Origin: an uncultured Oleispira sp.
GTDB lineage: Bacteria > Pseudomonadota > Gammaproteobacteria > Pseudomonadales > Oceanobacteraceae
Assembly: GCA_913061415.1 (NCBI GenBank)
Contig: CAJXUD010000002.1
Location: forward strand, 124,001-188,000
Direction of reading: 5' to 3'
DNA length: 64,000 nucleotides
How positions within the stretch are numbered: the first letter of the stretch is position 1; each line of letters starts with the position of its first letter. The notes beneath the pieces were generated by a model that was given only the letters and a program-made list of their open reading frames with translations, was not told the origin of the DNA and made no database searches. The translations under genes and the position numbers were made by a program. Positions 44,137-54,466 of this stretch are shown here, piece by piece.

Positions 44137-45822
44137 ATGAATCTAAATGGTTTAGCCCGTTCTTTAGCGCAAGCTGGTTTGATTGAAGTTGAAAAAGCTC
44201 AGCAAGCAATGGAAATTGCCAAAAACGAAAAAGCCTCATTTATCACTATTGCAGTCCTCAATGGTTTTATTGATCCCTTGCAGGTGGCTATTTTCGCATC
44301 AACAGAATTTGGCCTGCCGCTATTAGATTTAGCCGCGTTCGATACTGAACTTATTGTAAAAGACATAATTAGTAATGACTTAATTGAAAAGCATCGCGTA
44401 CTACCGCTATTTAAACGCGGCAACCGCTTATTTTTAGCCCAGAGCGATCCTTCTAACATTACCGCTATCGATGAAATTAAATTCAATACCGGGATGAATG
44501 TAGAGCCGGTATTAGTTGAAGAAAACAAGCTAGCCATGCTCGTCGAAAAATTCATGGCATCGGAAGAAACTACTTTTGATGATTTTGACGATGAAGATCT
44601 CGATGTCGATATTGAAAACCCTGAAGAGGCTCAGAAAAACGACGAACCAGGGACTGGGGATGATGCGCCCATTGTACGCTTTGTGAATAAAATGCTACTT
44701 GATGCTATCAAAGCGGGCTCTTCTGATATTCACTTTGAGCCTTATGAAAAGCGCTATCGTGTGCGCTGTCGTACCGATGGTGTTTTGCACGAGGTTTCTA
44801 GTCCGCCAATAAACCTGTCTGGCAAGATAGCTGCTCGCCTTAAAGTTATGTCACAAATGGATATTTCTGAACGACGCGTCCCTCAAGATGGCCGTATTAA
44901 GATGAAAATATCTAAAAACAAGGCCATTGATTTCCGTGTAAACAGCTTACCGACTCTTTGGGGCGAGAAGCTGGTATTGCGTATTCTAGATCCTTCCAGT
45001 GCTAAAATGGGTATTGATGCATTAGGCTATGAAGAAACGCAAAAAGCTTTGTTCATGGAAGCGTTAGCGCAACCACAAGGCATGATTCTTGTTACTGGGC
45101 CTACTGGGTCTGGTAAAACCGTTTCACTTTACACCGGTTTGAACATTCTAAATACCGAAGAAACCAATATTTCAACGGCGGAAGATCCCGTTGAAATTAA
45201 TCTTGAAGGTATTAACCAAGTTAACGTTAACGCTAAGGTGGGCTTAGACTTTGGCGAAGCCCTTCGTTCCTTCTTACGACAAGATCCTGATATCGTCATG
45301 GTCGGTGAAATTCGAGATTTAGATACCGCCTCTATTGCTATTAAAGCAGCACAAACAGGTCACTTGGTATTATCAACACTGCACACTAATAGCGCCCCTG
45401 AAACACTAACGCGCTTAGCCAATATGGGTGTGCCGTCATTCAATATTGCAACCTCTGTTAGCCTTATTATTGCACAGCGCTTAGGCCGTCGGTTATGCAG
45501 TGCCTGTAAGCAACCTGCTGACCTACCTAAACAAGTATTATTAGATGCAGGGCTAACAGAAGAGCAAATAGCAGAAGGGACATTTTTTCAGCCAATAGGC
45601 TGTGATGCTTGCAATAAAGGTTATAAAGGCCGCGTCGGTATTTACGAGGTCGTGAAAATAACCCCCGCCATTTCTAAAATCATTATGGACAATGGTAATT
45701 CATTAGAGATTGCAGCGGTGGCAAAAGATGAAGGTTTTAATAACCTGCGAACATCAGCATTAGAAAAAGTCGCCCAAGGCATTACCAGCCTCGAAGAAGC
45801 CAACCGAGTCACAGCAGATTAA
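44137..45822 (+). CDS. pilB: Type IV pilus assembly ATPase (PilB)
   Basis: 561 residues. N-terminal T2SSE-N domain, then the GSPE ATPase with Walker A GPTGSGKT (about residue 325), Asp box, Walker B RQDPDIVMVGEIRD and His box HTNSAPETLTRL. A tetracysteine zinc site is present (CSACKQP and CDACNKGYKG). It powers pilus extension. An acidic linker (DDFDDEDLDVD) separates the domains. Starts a pilB-pilC-pilD-coaE unit; the promoter must lie in the 216 bases after pilA. Confidence 0.97.
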   Translation: MNLNGLARSLAQAGLIEVEKAQQAMEIAKNEKASFITIAVLNGFIDPLQVAIFASTEFGLPLLDLAAFDTELIVKDIISNDLIEKHRVLPLFKRGNRLFLAQSDPSNITAIDEIKFNTGMNVEPVLVEENKLAMLVEKFMASEETTFDDFDDEDLDVDIENPEEAQKNDEPGTGDDAPIVRFVNKMLLDAIKAGSSDIHFEPYEKRYRVRCRTDGVLHEVSSPPINLSGKIAARLKVMSQMDISERRVPQDGRIKMKISKNKAIDFRVNSLPTLWGEKLVLRILDPSSAKMGIDALGYEETQKALFMEALAQPQGMILVTGPTGSGKTVSLYTGLNILNTEETNISTAEDPVEINLEGINQVNVNAKVGLDFGEALRSFLRQDPDIVMVGEIRDLDTASIAIKAAQTGHLVLSTLHTNSAPETLTRLANMGVPSFNIATSVSLIIAQRLGRRLCSACKQPADLPKQVLLDAGLTEEQIAEGTFFQPIGCDACNKGYKGRVGIYEVVKITPAISKIIMDNGNSLEIAAVAKDEGFNNLRTSALEKVAQGITSLEEANRVTAD

Positions 45823-45862
45823 GATATCTAGCGACTTTATAGATTAAAAGCGGAATTTAATA

Positions 45863-47089
45863 ATGGCCAAAGACAAAAAACAAAAAAATCTTTCCTTTGA
45901 GTGGGAAGGCACCAACCGTAAAGGGCAAAAGGTTAAAGGAGAGACTTCCGGGCCTAATCTTGCGACGGTTAAAGCTCAGCTGCGCAAGCAAGGTATTCAG
46001 CCAGGCAAAGTTAAAAAGAAAGCGACTCCTTTACTAAATTTTGGCGGTAGCGGCAAAATAACCTCGGCCGATATTACTTTTTTCACTCGCCAAATGGCAA
46101 CCATGATGAAGGCAGGCGTACCTCTGGTTCAGTCTTTCGATATTGTTGGCGATGGTGTCGACAATCCTGCAATGAAAGAGTTAATTGCTAAAGTGCGCGA
46201 CGACGTATCAGCAGGTAATGATTTTGCCTCGGCCTTACAAAAACACCCGAAGCATTTTGATGAGCTATTTTGCAACTTAATCGAATCTGGCGAGCAGTCA
46301 GGTGCGCTAGAACAAATGCTCGATAAAGTTGCTGTTTATAAAGAAAAAACCGAAGCCTTAAGAGCTAAAATCAAAAAGGCTATGATGTACCCTGCCATTA
46401 CACTTATTATCGCCTCTATTGTGACGGTTATCCTGCTAGTTAAAGTAGTCCCTACCTTTGAATCGATGTTTAAGAGCTTTGGCTCCGACCTACCCGCCCC
46501 CACCAAAATGGTGGTCGCGATCTCAGAGTGGACTCAAACTTACTGGTGGGTAATGCTAGCCGTTGTTGTCGGCTTTGTGGTGAGTTTAAAACAAGCCCTT
46601 GCCCGCTCTCCCGCCTTTAAAGATCGCTTCGAAGAGCTATTATTAAAAGCCCCTGTATTCGGCGATCTTTTAATGAAAGCGGCCGTCGCTCGTTTTGCTC
46701 GAGTATTATCAACCACCTTCGCCGCCGGTGTACCGCTAGTTGAAGCCTTAGATTCTGTGGCAGGCGCTGTGGGTAACTCGGTCTATCGCAAAGCTGTAAT
46801 AAACGTGCGCGATGAAGTATCTCAAGGCCAGCAAATGCACTTTGCAATGAAGGCGACAGGAGTTTTCCCCAACATGGTTGTGCAAATGACCAGTATTGGT
46901 GAAGAATCAGGTGCATTAGATACCATGCTTTCGAAAGCAGCGGATTATTTTGAAGACGAAGTTGATAATGCGGTGGATAACTTAACCGCATTAATGGAAC
47001 CTTTGGTTATGTCATTTTTGGGTGTGGTTATTGGTGGCATGATTGTCGCGATGTACTTACCGATCTTCGAAATGGGTAAAGCCATCTAA
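45863..47089 (+). CDS. pilC: Type IV pilus inner-membrane platform protein (PilC)
   Basis: 408 residues with two repeated T2SSF domains (about 72-195 and 275-397), each opening with FTRQMATMMKAGVPLVQS or RFARVLSTTFAAGVPLVEAL, and three membrane helices. It anchors PilB and couples ATP hydrolysis to pilin insertion. It begins 40 bases after pilB and its stop codon overlaps the pilD ATG (TAATG), so translation is coupled. Confidence 0.97.
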   Translation: MAKDKKQKNLSFEWEGTNRKGQKVKGETSGPNLATVKAQLRKQGIQPGKVKKKATPLLNFGGSGKITSADITFFTRQMATMMKAGVPLVQSFDIVGDGVDNPAMKELIAKVRDDVSAGNDFASALQKHPKHFDELFCNLIESGEQSGALEQMLDKVAVYKEKTEALRAKIKKAMMYPAITLIIASIVTVILLVKVVPTFESMFKSFGSDLPAPTKMVVAISEWTQTYWWVMLAVVVGFVVSLKQALARSPAFKDRFEELLLKAPVFGDLLMKAAVARFARVLSTTFAAGVPLVEALDSVAGAVGNSVYRKAVINVRDEVSQGQQMHFAMKATGVFPNMVVQMTSIGEESGALDTMLSKAADYFEDEVDNAVDNLTALMEPLVMSFLGVVIGGMIVAMYLPIFEMGKAI

Positions 47090-48027
47090 TGATTTTTTCA
47101 TCGATGAGTGCGCAACTGGCTTCGTTTGCCGATGTTGCGCATTATTTGCAACATCAGCCTTATGCACTGCCGGTTGTCGTGCTTATTTTATCGCTTTTGA
47201 TTGGCAGTTTTTTAAACGTCGTCATCCTACGCTACCCCATTATGCTGTTTCGCAGCTGGTTGATTGATAGTAAAGATCTTAGAGAGAACCTGCCAGAACA
47301 CAGTGCGCTCAATGATTTAGACTCTGCTTATACCCTGTCTAAGCCTGCATCACATTGCCCGCGTTGCCAAAACCCCGTTAAGGCTTGGCAGAATATTCCT
47401 ATTCTTAGCTACATACTGCTAAAAGGAAAATGCTCTGGCTGTGCTGAGCACGGTAAAGAAACCAAAATTTCTATACGCTATCCATTGGTAGAATTAGCCA
47501 CAGGACTACTGAGTCTTGCCCTGCTCATCAAGTTTCCTTTTTCTATTCAGCTAGCCGCCATGTTGGTTTTCACCTGGTATTTAGTCGCGATGAGTATGAT
47601 CGATATTGATCATCAAATACTGCCCGACACCATGACACTATCATTGATGTGGCTTGGCTTATTGCTCAATATAGACCATACCTTTGTCGATCTTCAAAGT
47701 GCTGTTATCGGTGCTATGGCGGGATATTTAAGCCTTTGGTCAGTGTACTGGTTGTTTAAACTTGCGACAGGCAAAGACGGTATGGGTTTTGGTGATTTCA
47801 AACTCTTAGCTGCTTTAGGCGCTTGGTTTGGCTGGCAGTTCTTACCCATGATTATTTTATTATCATCGCTAGTCGGTGCGGTTGTGGGGATAGCGGGTAT
47901 TATGATTTTAGGCCGTGATAAAAATATCCCAATTCCATTTGGCCCATATCTCGCGGCAGCAGGTTGGATTGCGGCGATGTGGGGTAACGAAATTATGGAA
48001 TGGTACCTTCCGTCTCTGCAAGCTTAA
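47089..48027 (+). CDS. pilD: Prepilin peptidase / N-methyltransferase (PilD)
   Basis: 312 residues, polytopic. The zinc-binding four-Cys loop is complete (CPRCQNP and CSGC, about 20 residues apart), and the two catalytic Asp lie in MIDIDHQILPD and GMGFGDFK. It cleaves and N-methylates PilA and other pseudopilins. Full length; an extra loop (about residues 55-80) precedes the Cys motif as in Pseudomonas. Confidence 0.97.
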   Translation: MIFSSMSAQLASFADVAHYLQHQPYALPVVVLILSLLIGSFLNVVILRYPIMLFRSWLIDSKDLRENLPEHSALNDLDSAYTLSKPASHCPRCQNPVKAWQNIPILSYILLKGKCSGCAEHGKETKISIRYPLVELATGLLSLALLIKFPFSIQLAAMLVFTWYLVAMSMIDIDHQILPDTMTLSLMWLGLLLNIDHTFVDLQSAVIGAMAGYLSLWSVYWLFKLATGKDGMGFGDFKLLAALGAWFGWQFLPMIILLSSLVGAVVGIAGIMILGRDKNIPIPFGPYLAAAGWIAAMWGNEIMEWYLPSLQA

Positions 48028-48095
48028 CGTTTACGCTAAGCTGAATAGCTTATGATTTTTAATTTAAGACTAAATAGTTTAATGAGTACTAGTTT

Positions 48096-48689
48096 ATGAT
48101 TTTCGGTTTAACCGGTGGTATTGGCAGCGGTAAAACAGCGGTCAGTGATCGCTTCAAAGCGCTTGGCATTCATATTGTGGATGCCGACATTGCCGCACGA
48201 ACCGTGGTTGAGCCTGGGCAGCCCGCTTGGCTGGATATTAAAGAATTCTTCGGCCCTGATGTTTTATTAGAAGATCAATCACTGAACCGAGCTTGGTTAC
48301 GCCAACAAGTCTTTGCTGATAACGACAATCGCAAACAGCTAGAAACTTTCACTCATCCACGTATTCGTGATGAAATTATTCGCGATCTATCCAGCTCGAC
48401 ATCAGCCTATACTTTATTAGTATCGCCCTTATTGATTGAGAGTGGCCAAGTCGTCTTGGTTAAGAAAGTGATTGTTGTGGATGTACCAGAAGAGGCTCAA
48501 CTCGAGCGTACCTGCTCGCGAGATAATAACGATGCTGAGCAAGTAAAGCGTATCATTGCCGCTCAGATCTCCAGAGAAAAGCGCTTAGCGCAGGCAAACT
48601 GGGTAATTGATAATAGCTTACCACTCGAAACCCTAGATGCTCGAGTAGAAGCCCTGCATCAAGAGCTTTTAGCGGTTAGTCAGAGCTAA
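48096..48689 (+). CDS. coaE: Dephospho-CoA kinase
   Basis: 197 residues: P-loop GGIGSGKT (about residues 7-14), VDADIAARTVVEPG, LLIESG (lid region) and C-terminal QISREKRLAQANWVIDN. It phosphorylates dephospho-CoA in the last CoA step. Located after pilD as in other gammaproteobacteria. The ATG at 48096 follows a 68-base gap of AT-rich sequence. Confidence 0.96.
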   Translation: MIFGLTGGIGSGKTAVSDRFKALGIHIVDADIAARTVVEPGQPAWLDIKEFFGPDVLLEDQSLNRAWLRQQVFADNDNRKQLETFTHPRIRDEIIRDLSSSTSAYTLLVSPLLIESGQVVLVKKVIVVDVPEEAQLERTCSRDNNDAEQVKRIIAAQISREKRLAQANWVIDNSLPLETLDARVEALHQELLAVSQS

Positions 48690-48756
48690 CATTCGCTCTT
48701 AATAAAGAAGAACTTACAATGCGGCTCTTAACACACGTCTTACTGCAGCTTTAAGG

Positions 48757-48960
48757 CTAGTGTAACTCTGAGCCTTGCTGCTCGATTTCCCATTGCTGAG
48801 ACATCATTTCTTCTTCAACAGTTTTACCCGGAATAGCGTGGCTACCATCAGCCCATGCGCCTAGGTCAATCAACTTACAGCGGTCACTACAAAAGGGGCG
48901 ATCTTTTGATTCCACTGACCAAACAACGTCTTTTTTACAGGTAGGACATTTAACCTTCAT
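48757..48960 (-). CDS. yacG: YacG, DNA gyrase inhibitor / zinc protein
   Basis: 67 residues from the ATG at 48960, with AGAGGA 6 bases upstream; the longer frame to a TTG at 48999 is rejected. The zinc ribbon is CPTC...CSDRC, with [16 protein letters not shown] following, the hallmark of the family. YacG binds GyrB and blocks gyrase in E. coli. It is the convergent neighbour of coaE, as usual. Confidence 0.93.
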   Translation of the reverse strand: MKVKCPTCKKDVVWSVESKDRPFCSDRCKLIDLGAWADGSHAIPGKTVEEEMMSQQWEIEQQGSELH

Positions 48961-49027
48961 AGTGCTTCCTCTTTGTAATATTTCTTTTCCGCAGCTCAAT
49001 GGCTGAGGTCTTTATTCTGAATAACCC

Positions 49028-49069
49028 AGTATTTGTAAACTAGTGTTTGAAAACGAGTATTTGAAACCT
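49028..49069. repeat. Degenerate 14-bp triple repeat upstream of yacG
   Basis: AGTATTTGTAAACT, AGTGTTTGAAAACG and AGTATTTGAAACCT follow one another at 49028-49069, three copies of a 14-bp unit in the gap between yacG and the Nudix gene. Confidence 0.8.
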
Positions 49070-49093
49070 GGTACTTATAATCAGGCACTTGCT

Positions 49094-50122
49094 TCAATCC
49101 AGAAAACAGCTGATCCCGGCAATGCCTTGGCCGCCGAATTGTACAGACTCACTTAACTCTGAGCATTGCATGCCCCCTAATGCATAACAAGGGATGCGCG
49201 CTCGATCGGTTATCACTTTAAAGCCAGACCACGTCAAAGCATTCGCTTTTGGGTGAGTCGTCGTTTCATGAACAGGTGAGACTAAAACATAATCAACCCG
49301 ATTTTGAGTGTCTTCTAGTTCTTCTAAATTGTGGCAAGCGCTACTTAGCCACTGAGTCGCTGGAATCGGCCGATCTTCAATGTCTTTAAGATTGCATCGA
49401 GAAAGGTGCAAGCCATCGGCAAATGCAATTTGATACCAATCTAATGGGCAATTCCATATTAGTTTACTACCCGCTTCATGGCAAAGACCATACAGTTTCA
49501 TTGCCAGCTGAGTGAATTGCAGCTGATCAAGACTTGGCGCGCGTAGTTGAATCCAGGTATTCCCCTGATTCCTCAAGGTATTTGCGACTTGTCTCAAAAT
49601 AGCATCAGGATCATTATTATCTTGTGTAATGGCTATTTTCTTAGGAAGAATAAGCGCATCAATAATAGCTTTGTTGGCAGCAGGAAATTCATGATTAGCC
49701 AATTCAGATAGTTCAGCCCATACCAATGGCTGGCCTTCTTTTCCGAGCGTTTCTTGACCCTGTGCTTCTGTACCCTGTGCTTTTTTAAACGCTCCCGCGT
49801 TATAAACAGCCCACACATCCAACAAAACAGACTTATCAGGATAATGAAAAGGAATCGTAATTAAGGGCCGCATATCGTCAATGGACGAGACTAGCCCAAG
49901 CTCTTCTTCCAATTCTCGTTGCAAAGCAACCTGCACACTCTCTCCCGCTTCAACCTTACCACCAGGAAACTCCCATAAACCGCCTTGATGCTGATGGTCA
50001 GCACGCTTTGCGATTAAGATGTGCTTCTTTTGATAGTCAGGTTTAGTGACTGATTCAGACGCGATAGCATCCGCAGGACAATCGAAAATAACGCCAACGG
50101 CTACGTGAACAAACTTTTTCAT
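49094..50122 (-). CDS. mutT: Nudix (MutT) hydrolase fused to a ThiE-like domain
   Basis: 342 residues from the ATG at 50122; the longer frame into argJ is rejected because it overlaps coding sequence. Residues 1-140 form a MutT-type Nudix domain with a full Nudix box (GGKVEAGESVQVALQRELEE...). Residues 150-342 resemble thiamine-phosphate synthase/TenI (IQLRAPSLDQLQF, DGLHLSRC, VLVSPVHETTTHP, ALGGM). The N-terminal domain should hydrolyse 8-oxo-dGTP; the C-terminal one may be catalytically changed. A short in-frame tandem repeat (AQGTEAQG) sits in the linker. This fusion occurs in Pseudomonas and related genera. Gene is 16 bases after argJ on the same strand. Confidence 0.88.
   Translation of the reverse strand: MKKFVHVAVGVIFDCPADAIASESVTKPDYQKKHILIAKRADHQHQGGLWEFPGGKVEAGESVQVALQRELEEELGLVSSIDDMRPLITIPFHYPDKSVLLDVWAVYNAGAFKKAQGTEAQGQETLGKEGQPLVWAELSELANHEFPAANKAIIDALILPKKIAITQDNNDPDAILRQVANTLRNQGNTWIQLRAPSLDQLQFTQLAMKLYGLCHEAGSKLIWNCPLDWYQIAFADGLHLSRCNLKDIEDRPIPATQWLSSACHNLEELEDTQNRVDYVLVSPVHETTTHPKANALTWSGFKVITDRARIPCYALGGMQCSELSESVQFGGQGIAGISCFLD
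49758..49787 (-). repeat. 15-bp tandem duplication in the Nudix gene
   Basis: CCCTGTGCTTCTGTA (49758-49772) is followed by CCCTGTGCTTTTTTA (49773-49787), giving the repeated AQGTEAQG in the linker of the fused protein. Confidence 0.85.
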
Positions 50123-50138
50123 ACTATTTTTTAAACAC

Positions 50139-51389
50139 TTAAGAACGATAATCAGCGTTGATGCTGACATATTCGTGAGAAAGATCGGTCGTCCAAACTC
50201 GCTCCGTGATATCTCCACGACCTAAGCGAATGCTAATCGTAATCTCAGCTTGAGCAAAAATCGCGGCACCGGCTTCTTCGGTGTAACTGGCAGCACGACC
50301 ACCGTTTTTCACGATACACACATCATCAAGATAGATATCAATATCTTCTAAGATCATGTTTTGCACACCAGCACGGCCAACGGCTGCAAGAATACGACCC
50401 CAATTCGCATCACAAGCAAACAAGGCGGTTTTAACCAAGGGTGAATGCGCTACGGTATACGCAACATCTAGTGCTTCTTTAACACTGGCAGCTTGCTGTA
50501 CTTCCATGGTGACAAACTTTGTCGCTCCCTCACCATCACGCACAATGGCATGTGAAAGCACCATAAAGGCTTCTAATAACGCATCAAATACCGCGCTATA
50601 ACGTGGATCATCCTTGCTACTGATTTCTGCCATTTCTGCTTTTGCTGTTGCAATCAACATGCAAGAGTCATTGGTTGAAGTATCACCGTCAATCGTTACA
50701 CGATTGAATGATTTATCCGCCATTTCTTTACACATAACATCTAATAATGGCTTGGCAATCACCGCATCAGTCGTAAGATAGGCAAGCATCGTCGCCATGT
50801 TTGGCATAATCATACCGGCGCCTTTGGAGATTCCTGAGACGGTGATGATTTCAGAGTCAATTTCAGAGTCATCCGCATCAGTCGCTGCAATATTAACCTG
50901 CTGGCTATACCCTTTTGGTAAGGTATCGGTGGTCATAATCCCGGTAGCCGCTTGCGGCCAAACATCAGATGCTAAATTTTCTAACGCAGGAGACAAACCG
51001 TTTAATAGCTTCGTCATCGGCAATGGTTCACCAATGACGCCGGTAGAAAAAGGTAAAATTTGGTTTGTCTCAACCCCCGTTAACGTTGCTAACTGCTCGC
51101 ACGTTGCTAACGCATCAACCATGCCTTGTGGGCCAGTACCCGCGTTGGCATTACCGGTATTGATTACTAAGTAGCGAGTATCAGCTTCTGATAAGTGTTT
51201 TTTAGATACCTGAACCGGGGCCGCGCAAAAAGCATTGAGGGTAAAGACACCACTCACTCGGCTGCCTTCAGCGAGTTCAAAAATCACTAAATCATTGCGA
51301 CCTTGGTATTTAATGCCCGCTTGAGCAATACCGATACGAACGCCATTTACTGGGTGATAATTTTTTAATACTTCTAAACCGACAGCCAT
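50139..51389 (-). CDS. argJ: Bifunctional ornithine acetyltransferase / N-acetylglutamate synthase (ArgJ)
   Basis: 416 residues. Self-cleavage occurs before Thr200 in KGAGMIMPNMAT-MLA, the hallmark of the family, giving alpha and beta chains. VINTGNANAGTG near residue 75 and CDANWGRILAAVGRAGV in the beta chain are conserved. It recycles the acetyl group in arginine synthesis. It lies between secA and the Nudix fusion gene, as in Pseudomonas. Confidence 0.97.
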   Translation of the reverse strand: MAVGLEVLKNYHPVNGVRIGIAQAGIKYQGRNDLVIFELAEGSRVSGVFTLNAFCAAPVQVSKKHLSEADTRYLVINTGNANAGTGPQGMVDALATCEQLATLTGVETNQILPFSTGVIGEPLPMTKLLNGLSPALENLASDVWPQAATGIMTTDTLPKGYSQQVNIAATDADDSEIDSEIITVSGISKGAGMIMPNMATMLAYLTTDAVIAKPLLDVMCKEMADKSFNRVTIDGDTSTNDSCMLIATAKAEMAEISSKDDPRYSAVFDALLEAFMVLSHAIVRDGEGATKFVTMEVQQAASVKEALDVAYTVAHSPLVKTALFACDANWGRILAAVGRAGVQNMILEDIDIYLDDVCIVKNGGRAASYTEEAGAAIFAQAEITISIRLGRGDITERVWTTDLSHEYVSINADYRS

Positions 51390-51492
51390 GTTTTTCTCGC
51401 ACTGTTAAAAGGGTATTAATGCATTTTACCTGCATTATTTTTTGAATTATATAAATCTAGCTAAGACAATCATCTGTGAGTGGAACAGATAT

Positions 51493-51520
51493 AAAAAAGG
51501 ACAGCATGAGCTGTCCTTTT
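51493..51520 (-). terminator. Terminator of secA
   Basis: GGACAGC / GCTGTCC (7 bp, loop ATGA) flanked by six A's on the left and four T's on the right; on the minus strand it follows the secA stop and ends in T's. Confidence 0.88.
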
Positions 51521-51577
51521 CTTCTTGCCAACATAAATACCTTATATCACTCAAATCACTTCAATGACTAAAACCAC

Positions 51578-54340
51578 TTAAGCCGTCAATTTACCGTGGC
51601 ACTGCTTGTACTTTTTGCCAGAACCACATGGGCAAGGCTCGTTACGGCCAACCTTCTTATCTTCTCGAACAAAAGGTTGAGCCTGTTCCGCCATTTCTGC
51701 TTCGCTATCACCTTCAGAACTTCCATCAGTAATACCTTGAGCCGATTCATGCTGATAGCTAGACTGCTGAGCCTGAGCTTCTGCTTGTGCTCGACGCTGC
51801 TCTTCCATTTCACGTACATCTTCTTCCTGTCGCACTTTTACATGAGACAAAATGCGAATACTTTCACGCTTCATGTTTTCTAGCAGCTCTTGGAACAGCT
51901 CAAATGCTTCGCGCTTATATTCTTGCTTAGGGTTCTTTTGTGCATAACCACGTAAGTGAATACCTTGACGCAAGTGATCCATCGTCGCCAAATGTTCTTT
52001 CCAAAGATTATCAACAATCTGCAGCATCACCTGCTTTTCGAACATACGCAATGGATTAGGCTGGTCAGGTATCGTTTCAACTGAATCTTCTTTTGCTTTA
52101 TAGGCATCATTTAAAGCAGTAGTAATTCGCTCGCGCAAATTCTCTTCATAAAGCTTGTCATCCGCTTCAAGCCATTCTTGAAGTGGCAAGTGCAAATCAA
52201 ACTCTGATTTAAGTTCTGCTTCAAGACCTGGAATATCCCACTGCTCTTCTAAGCTTTGACGAGGAATATGGCGATCAATTGCTTCTTGTAATACATCGTG
52301 ACGAATATTAGCAACAACGTCTGAAATATCATCAGAGGCCATAATATCGTTACGCTGGTCATAAATAACACGACGCTGATCGTTAGCAACATCATCGTAT
52401 TCCAATAGCTGCTTACGAATGTCGAAGTTACGACCTTCAACTTTACGCTGAGCTTTTTCGATCGCATTACTCACCATGCGGTGCTCAATCGATTCGCCCT
52501 TTTCCATACCTAACGCTTTCATCATGTTACGGATACGATCCGACATAAAGATTCGCATTAAACTGTCTTCAAGGGATAAGAAGAAACGAGAAGAACCCGC
52601 ATCCCCTTGACGACCAGCACGGCCACGCAATTGGTTATCAATACGACGAGACTCATGACGCTCGGTCGCAATAATATGCAAACCACCGGCAGCCAGAACA
52701 TCATCATGACGTTTCTGCCAAGCCGCTTTACTATCTGCAATTTGCTGCTCAGTTGGATTATCCAGCGCTGCTACTTCAACTTCCCAGTTACCACCCAATA
52801 CAATATCGGTACCACGACCCGCCATGTTCGTCGCAATGGTAATCGAGCCTGCTGCACCCGCTTGAGCAATGATCTGAGCTTCTTTTTCGTGTTGCTTAGC
52901 GTTCAAAACACTATGAGATACTTTCGCTTTTGTGAGTGCTTGCGATAATAATTCAGACGTTTCAATCGAAGCAGTACCCACTAACACAGGGCGCTTTTGA
53001 GCAACTACTTCACGAATTTCCTCAATCACAGCTTCGTATTTTTCAGCCTGAGTTAAGAAAACGAGATCATTATAATCAATACGTTTAACAGGCTTATTGG
53101 TTGGAATCGCTACCACGGCCAAGTTATAAATCTGGTGAAATTCGAAGGCTTCGGTATCAGCCGTACCCGTCATTCCACTCAGTTTGTCATACAAACGGAA
53201 GAAGTTTTGGAATGTTGTTGAAGCCAATGTTTGGCTTTCAGCTTGAATATTAACGCCTTCTTTTGCTTCAATCGCTTGGTGCAAACCTTCACCCCAACGA
53301 CGACCTGGCATCGTACGGCCAGTATGCTCATCAACAATGACGATCTGATCATTCTGAATAATGTAATCAACATTCTTCTGATAGATCACGTGGGCACGTA
53401 AAGCAGAATTAACATGATGCAAAAGGGTTAGGTTAGACGAGGAATATAAACTTTCGCCTTCTTTTAAGACCCCTTCCTTCTCAAGCATTTCTTCAACAAA
53501 CTCATGACCTAGCTCGGTCAATTCTATTGAGCGTTGTTTTTCATCAAGAGTATAGTGACCTTGCTGCTCTTCCTTCCCTTCTTCAGCTTCAATGTGCTGA
53601 GTAAGCTGAGGAATTAAGATATTCATCTTCTTATATAACGCCGAACTATCTTCTGCAGGGCCTGAAATAATAAGAGGTGTACGGGCTTCATCGATTAAGA
53701 TTGAGTCAACTTCATCGACAATGGCAAAATTCAATTCACGCTGAACTTTTTCAGACGTTGAAAACGCCATATTATCGCGCAAATAATCGAAACCAAATTC
53801 GTTATTCGTACCGTAGGTAATATCACACGCATATTGAGCGCGTTTGTTAGCAGGGTCTAAACCAGGAACAACAACCCCCAGCGTTAAGCCTAAGAATTCA
53901 TAAAGCGGGCGCATCCACTCAGCATCACGCGAGGCTAGGTAGTCGTTCACCGTTACAATGTGAACGCCTTTGCCTGTTAATGCATTTAAATAAGTGGCCA
54001 AGGTTCCAACCAGTGTTTTACCTTCACCGGTACGCATCTCTGCGATATTCCCTTCGTGCAAGGTCATACCACCGATTAACTGCACATCGAAATGACGCAT
54101 GTTCATGATGCGCTTACTGGCTTCACGACAAACGGCGAATGCTTCTGGCAAAATTGAGTCTAGAGAAGCACCTTCTGCAAGACGTTTTTGAAATTCTGGT
54201 GTTTTAGCTTGTAGCTCGCTATCCGATAATGCCGCAATTGATTCTTCGAGCGCATTAATTTTTACAACGACTTTACCCATGCGTTTTAATTCGCGGTCGT
54301 TTTTGCTACCAAATATTTTACTAAATAAATTACCGATCAT
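51578..54340 (-). CDS. secA: Preprotein translocase motor SecA
   Basis: 920 residues from the ATG at 54340 ([15 protein letters not shown]), which matches the N-terminus of SecA in other species; a TTG-initiated frame from 54361 adds seven residues and is unlikely. Walker [10 protein letters not shown], the [12 protein letters not shown] box, GRAGRQGD, and a C-terminal zinc site [14 protein letters not shown] are present. It drives protein export through SecYEG. Coiled acidic/Gln-rich linker precedes the zinc site. A terminator follows. Confidence 0.99.
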   Translation of the reverse strand: MIGNLFSKIFGSKNDRELKRMGKVVVKINALEESIAALSDSELQAKTPEFQKRLAEGASLDSILPEAFAVCREASKRIMNMRHFDVQLIGGMTLHEGNIAEMRTGEGKTLVGTLATYLNALTGKGVHIVTVNDYLASRDAEWMRPLYEFLGLTLGVVVPGLDPANKRAQYACDITYGTNNEFGFDYLRDNMAFSTSEKVQRELNFAIVDEVDSILIDEARTPLIISGPAEDSSALYKKMNILIPQLTQHIEAEEGKEEQQGHYTLDEKQRSIELTELGHEFVEEMLEKEGVLKEGESLYSSSNLTLLHHVNSALRAHVIYQKNVDYIIQNDQIVIVDEHTGRTMPGRRWGEGLHQAIEAKEGVNIQAESQTLASTTFQNFFRLYDKLSGMTGTADTEAFEFHQIYNLAVVAIPTNKPVKRIDYNDLVFLTQAEKYEAVIEEIREVVAQKRPVLVGTASIETSELLSQALTKAKVSHSVLNAKQHEKEAQIIAQAGAAGSITIATNMAGRGTDIVLGGNWEVEVAALDNPTEQQIADSKAAWQKRHDDVLAAGGLHIIATERHESRRIDNQLRGRAGRQGDAGSSRFFLSLEDSLMRIFMSDRIRNMMKALGMEKGESIEHRMVSNAIEKAQRKVEGRNFDIRKQLLEYDDVANDQRRVIYDQRNDIMASDDISDVVANIRHDVLQEAIDRHIPRQSLEEQWDIPGLEAELKSEFDLHLPLQEWLEADDKLYEENLRERITTALNDAYKAKEDSVETIPDQPNPLRMFEKQVMLQIVDNLWKEHLATMDHLRQGIHLRGYAQKNPKQEYKREAFELFQELLENMKRESIRILSHVKVRQEEDVREMEEQRRAQAEAQAQQSSYQHESAQGITDGSSEGDSEAEMAEQAQPFVREDKKVGRNEPCPCGSGKKYKQCHGKLTA

Positions 54341-54466
54341 GATTATTGTTTTTAAACCCAAAAAAATAGAGACAGCAAGAAAGTTACCTGAAGATTAACC
54401 GCTGATAGGCGTGTTAGACAAGACTTTCACTATATTTATATCAAAAAAGTGAGGTAATACAGATAT

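Noticed and set aside
50123-50218. N-terminal extension of the Nudix fusion protein
   Set aside because: It lies inside the argJ 3' end and is not needed; the ATG at 50122 fits the MutT N-terminus.
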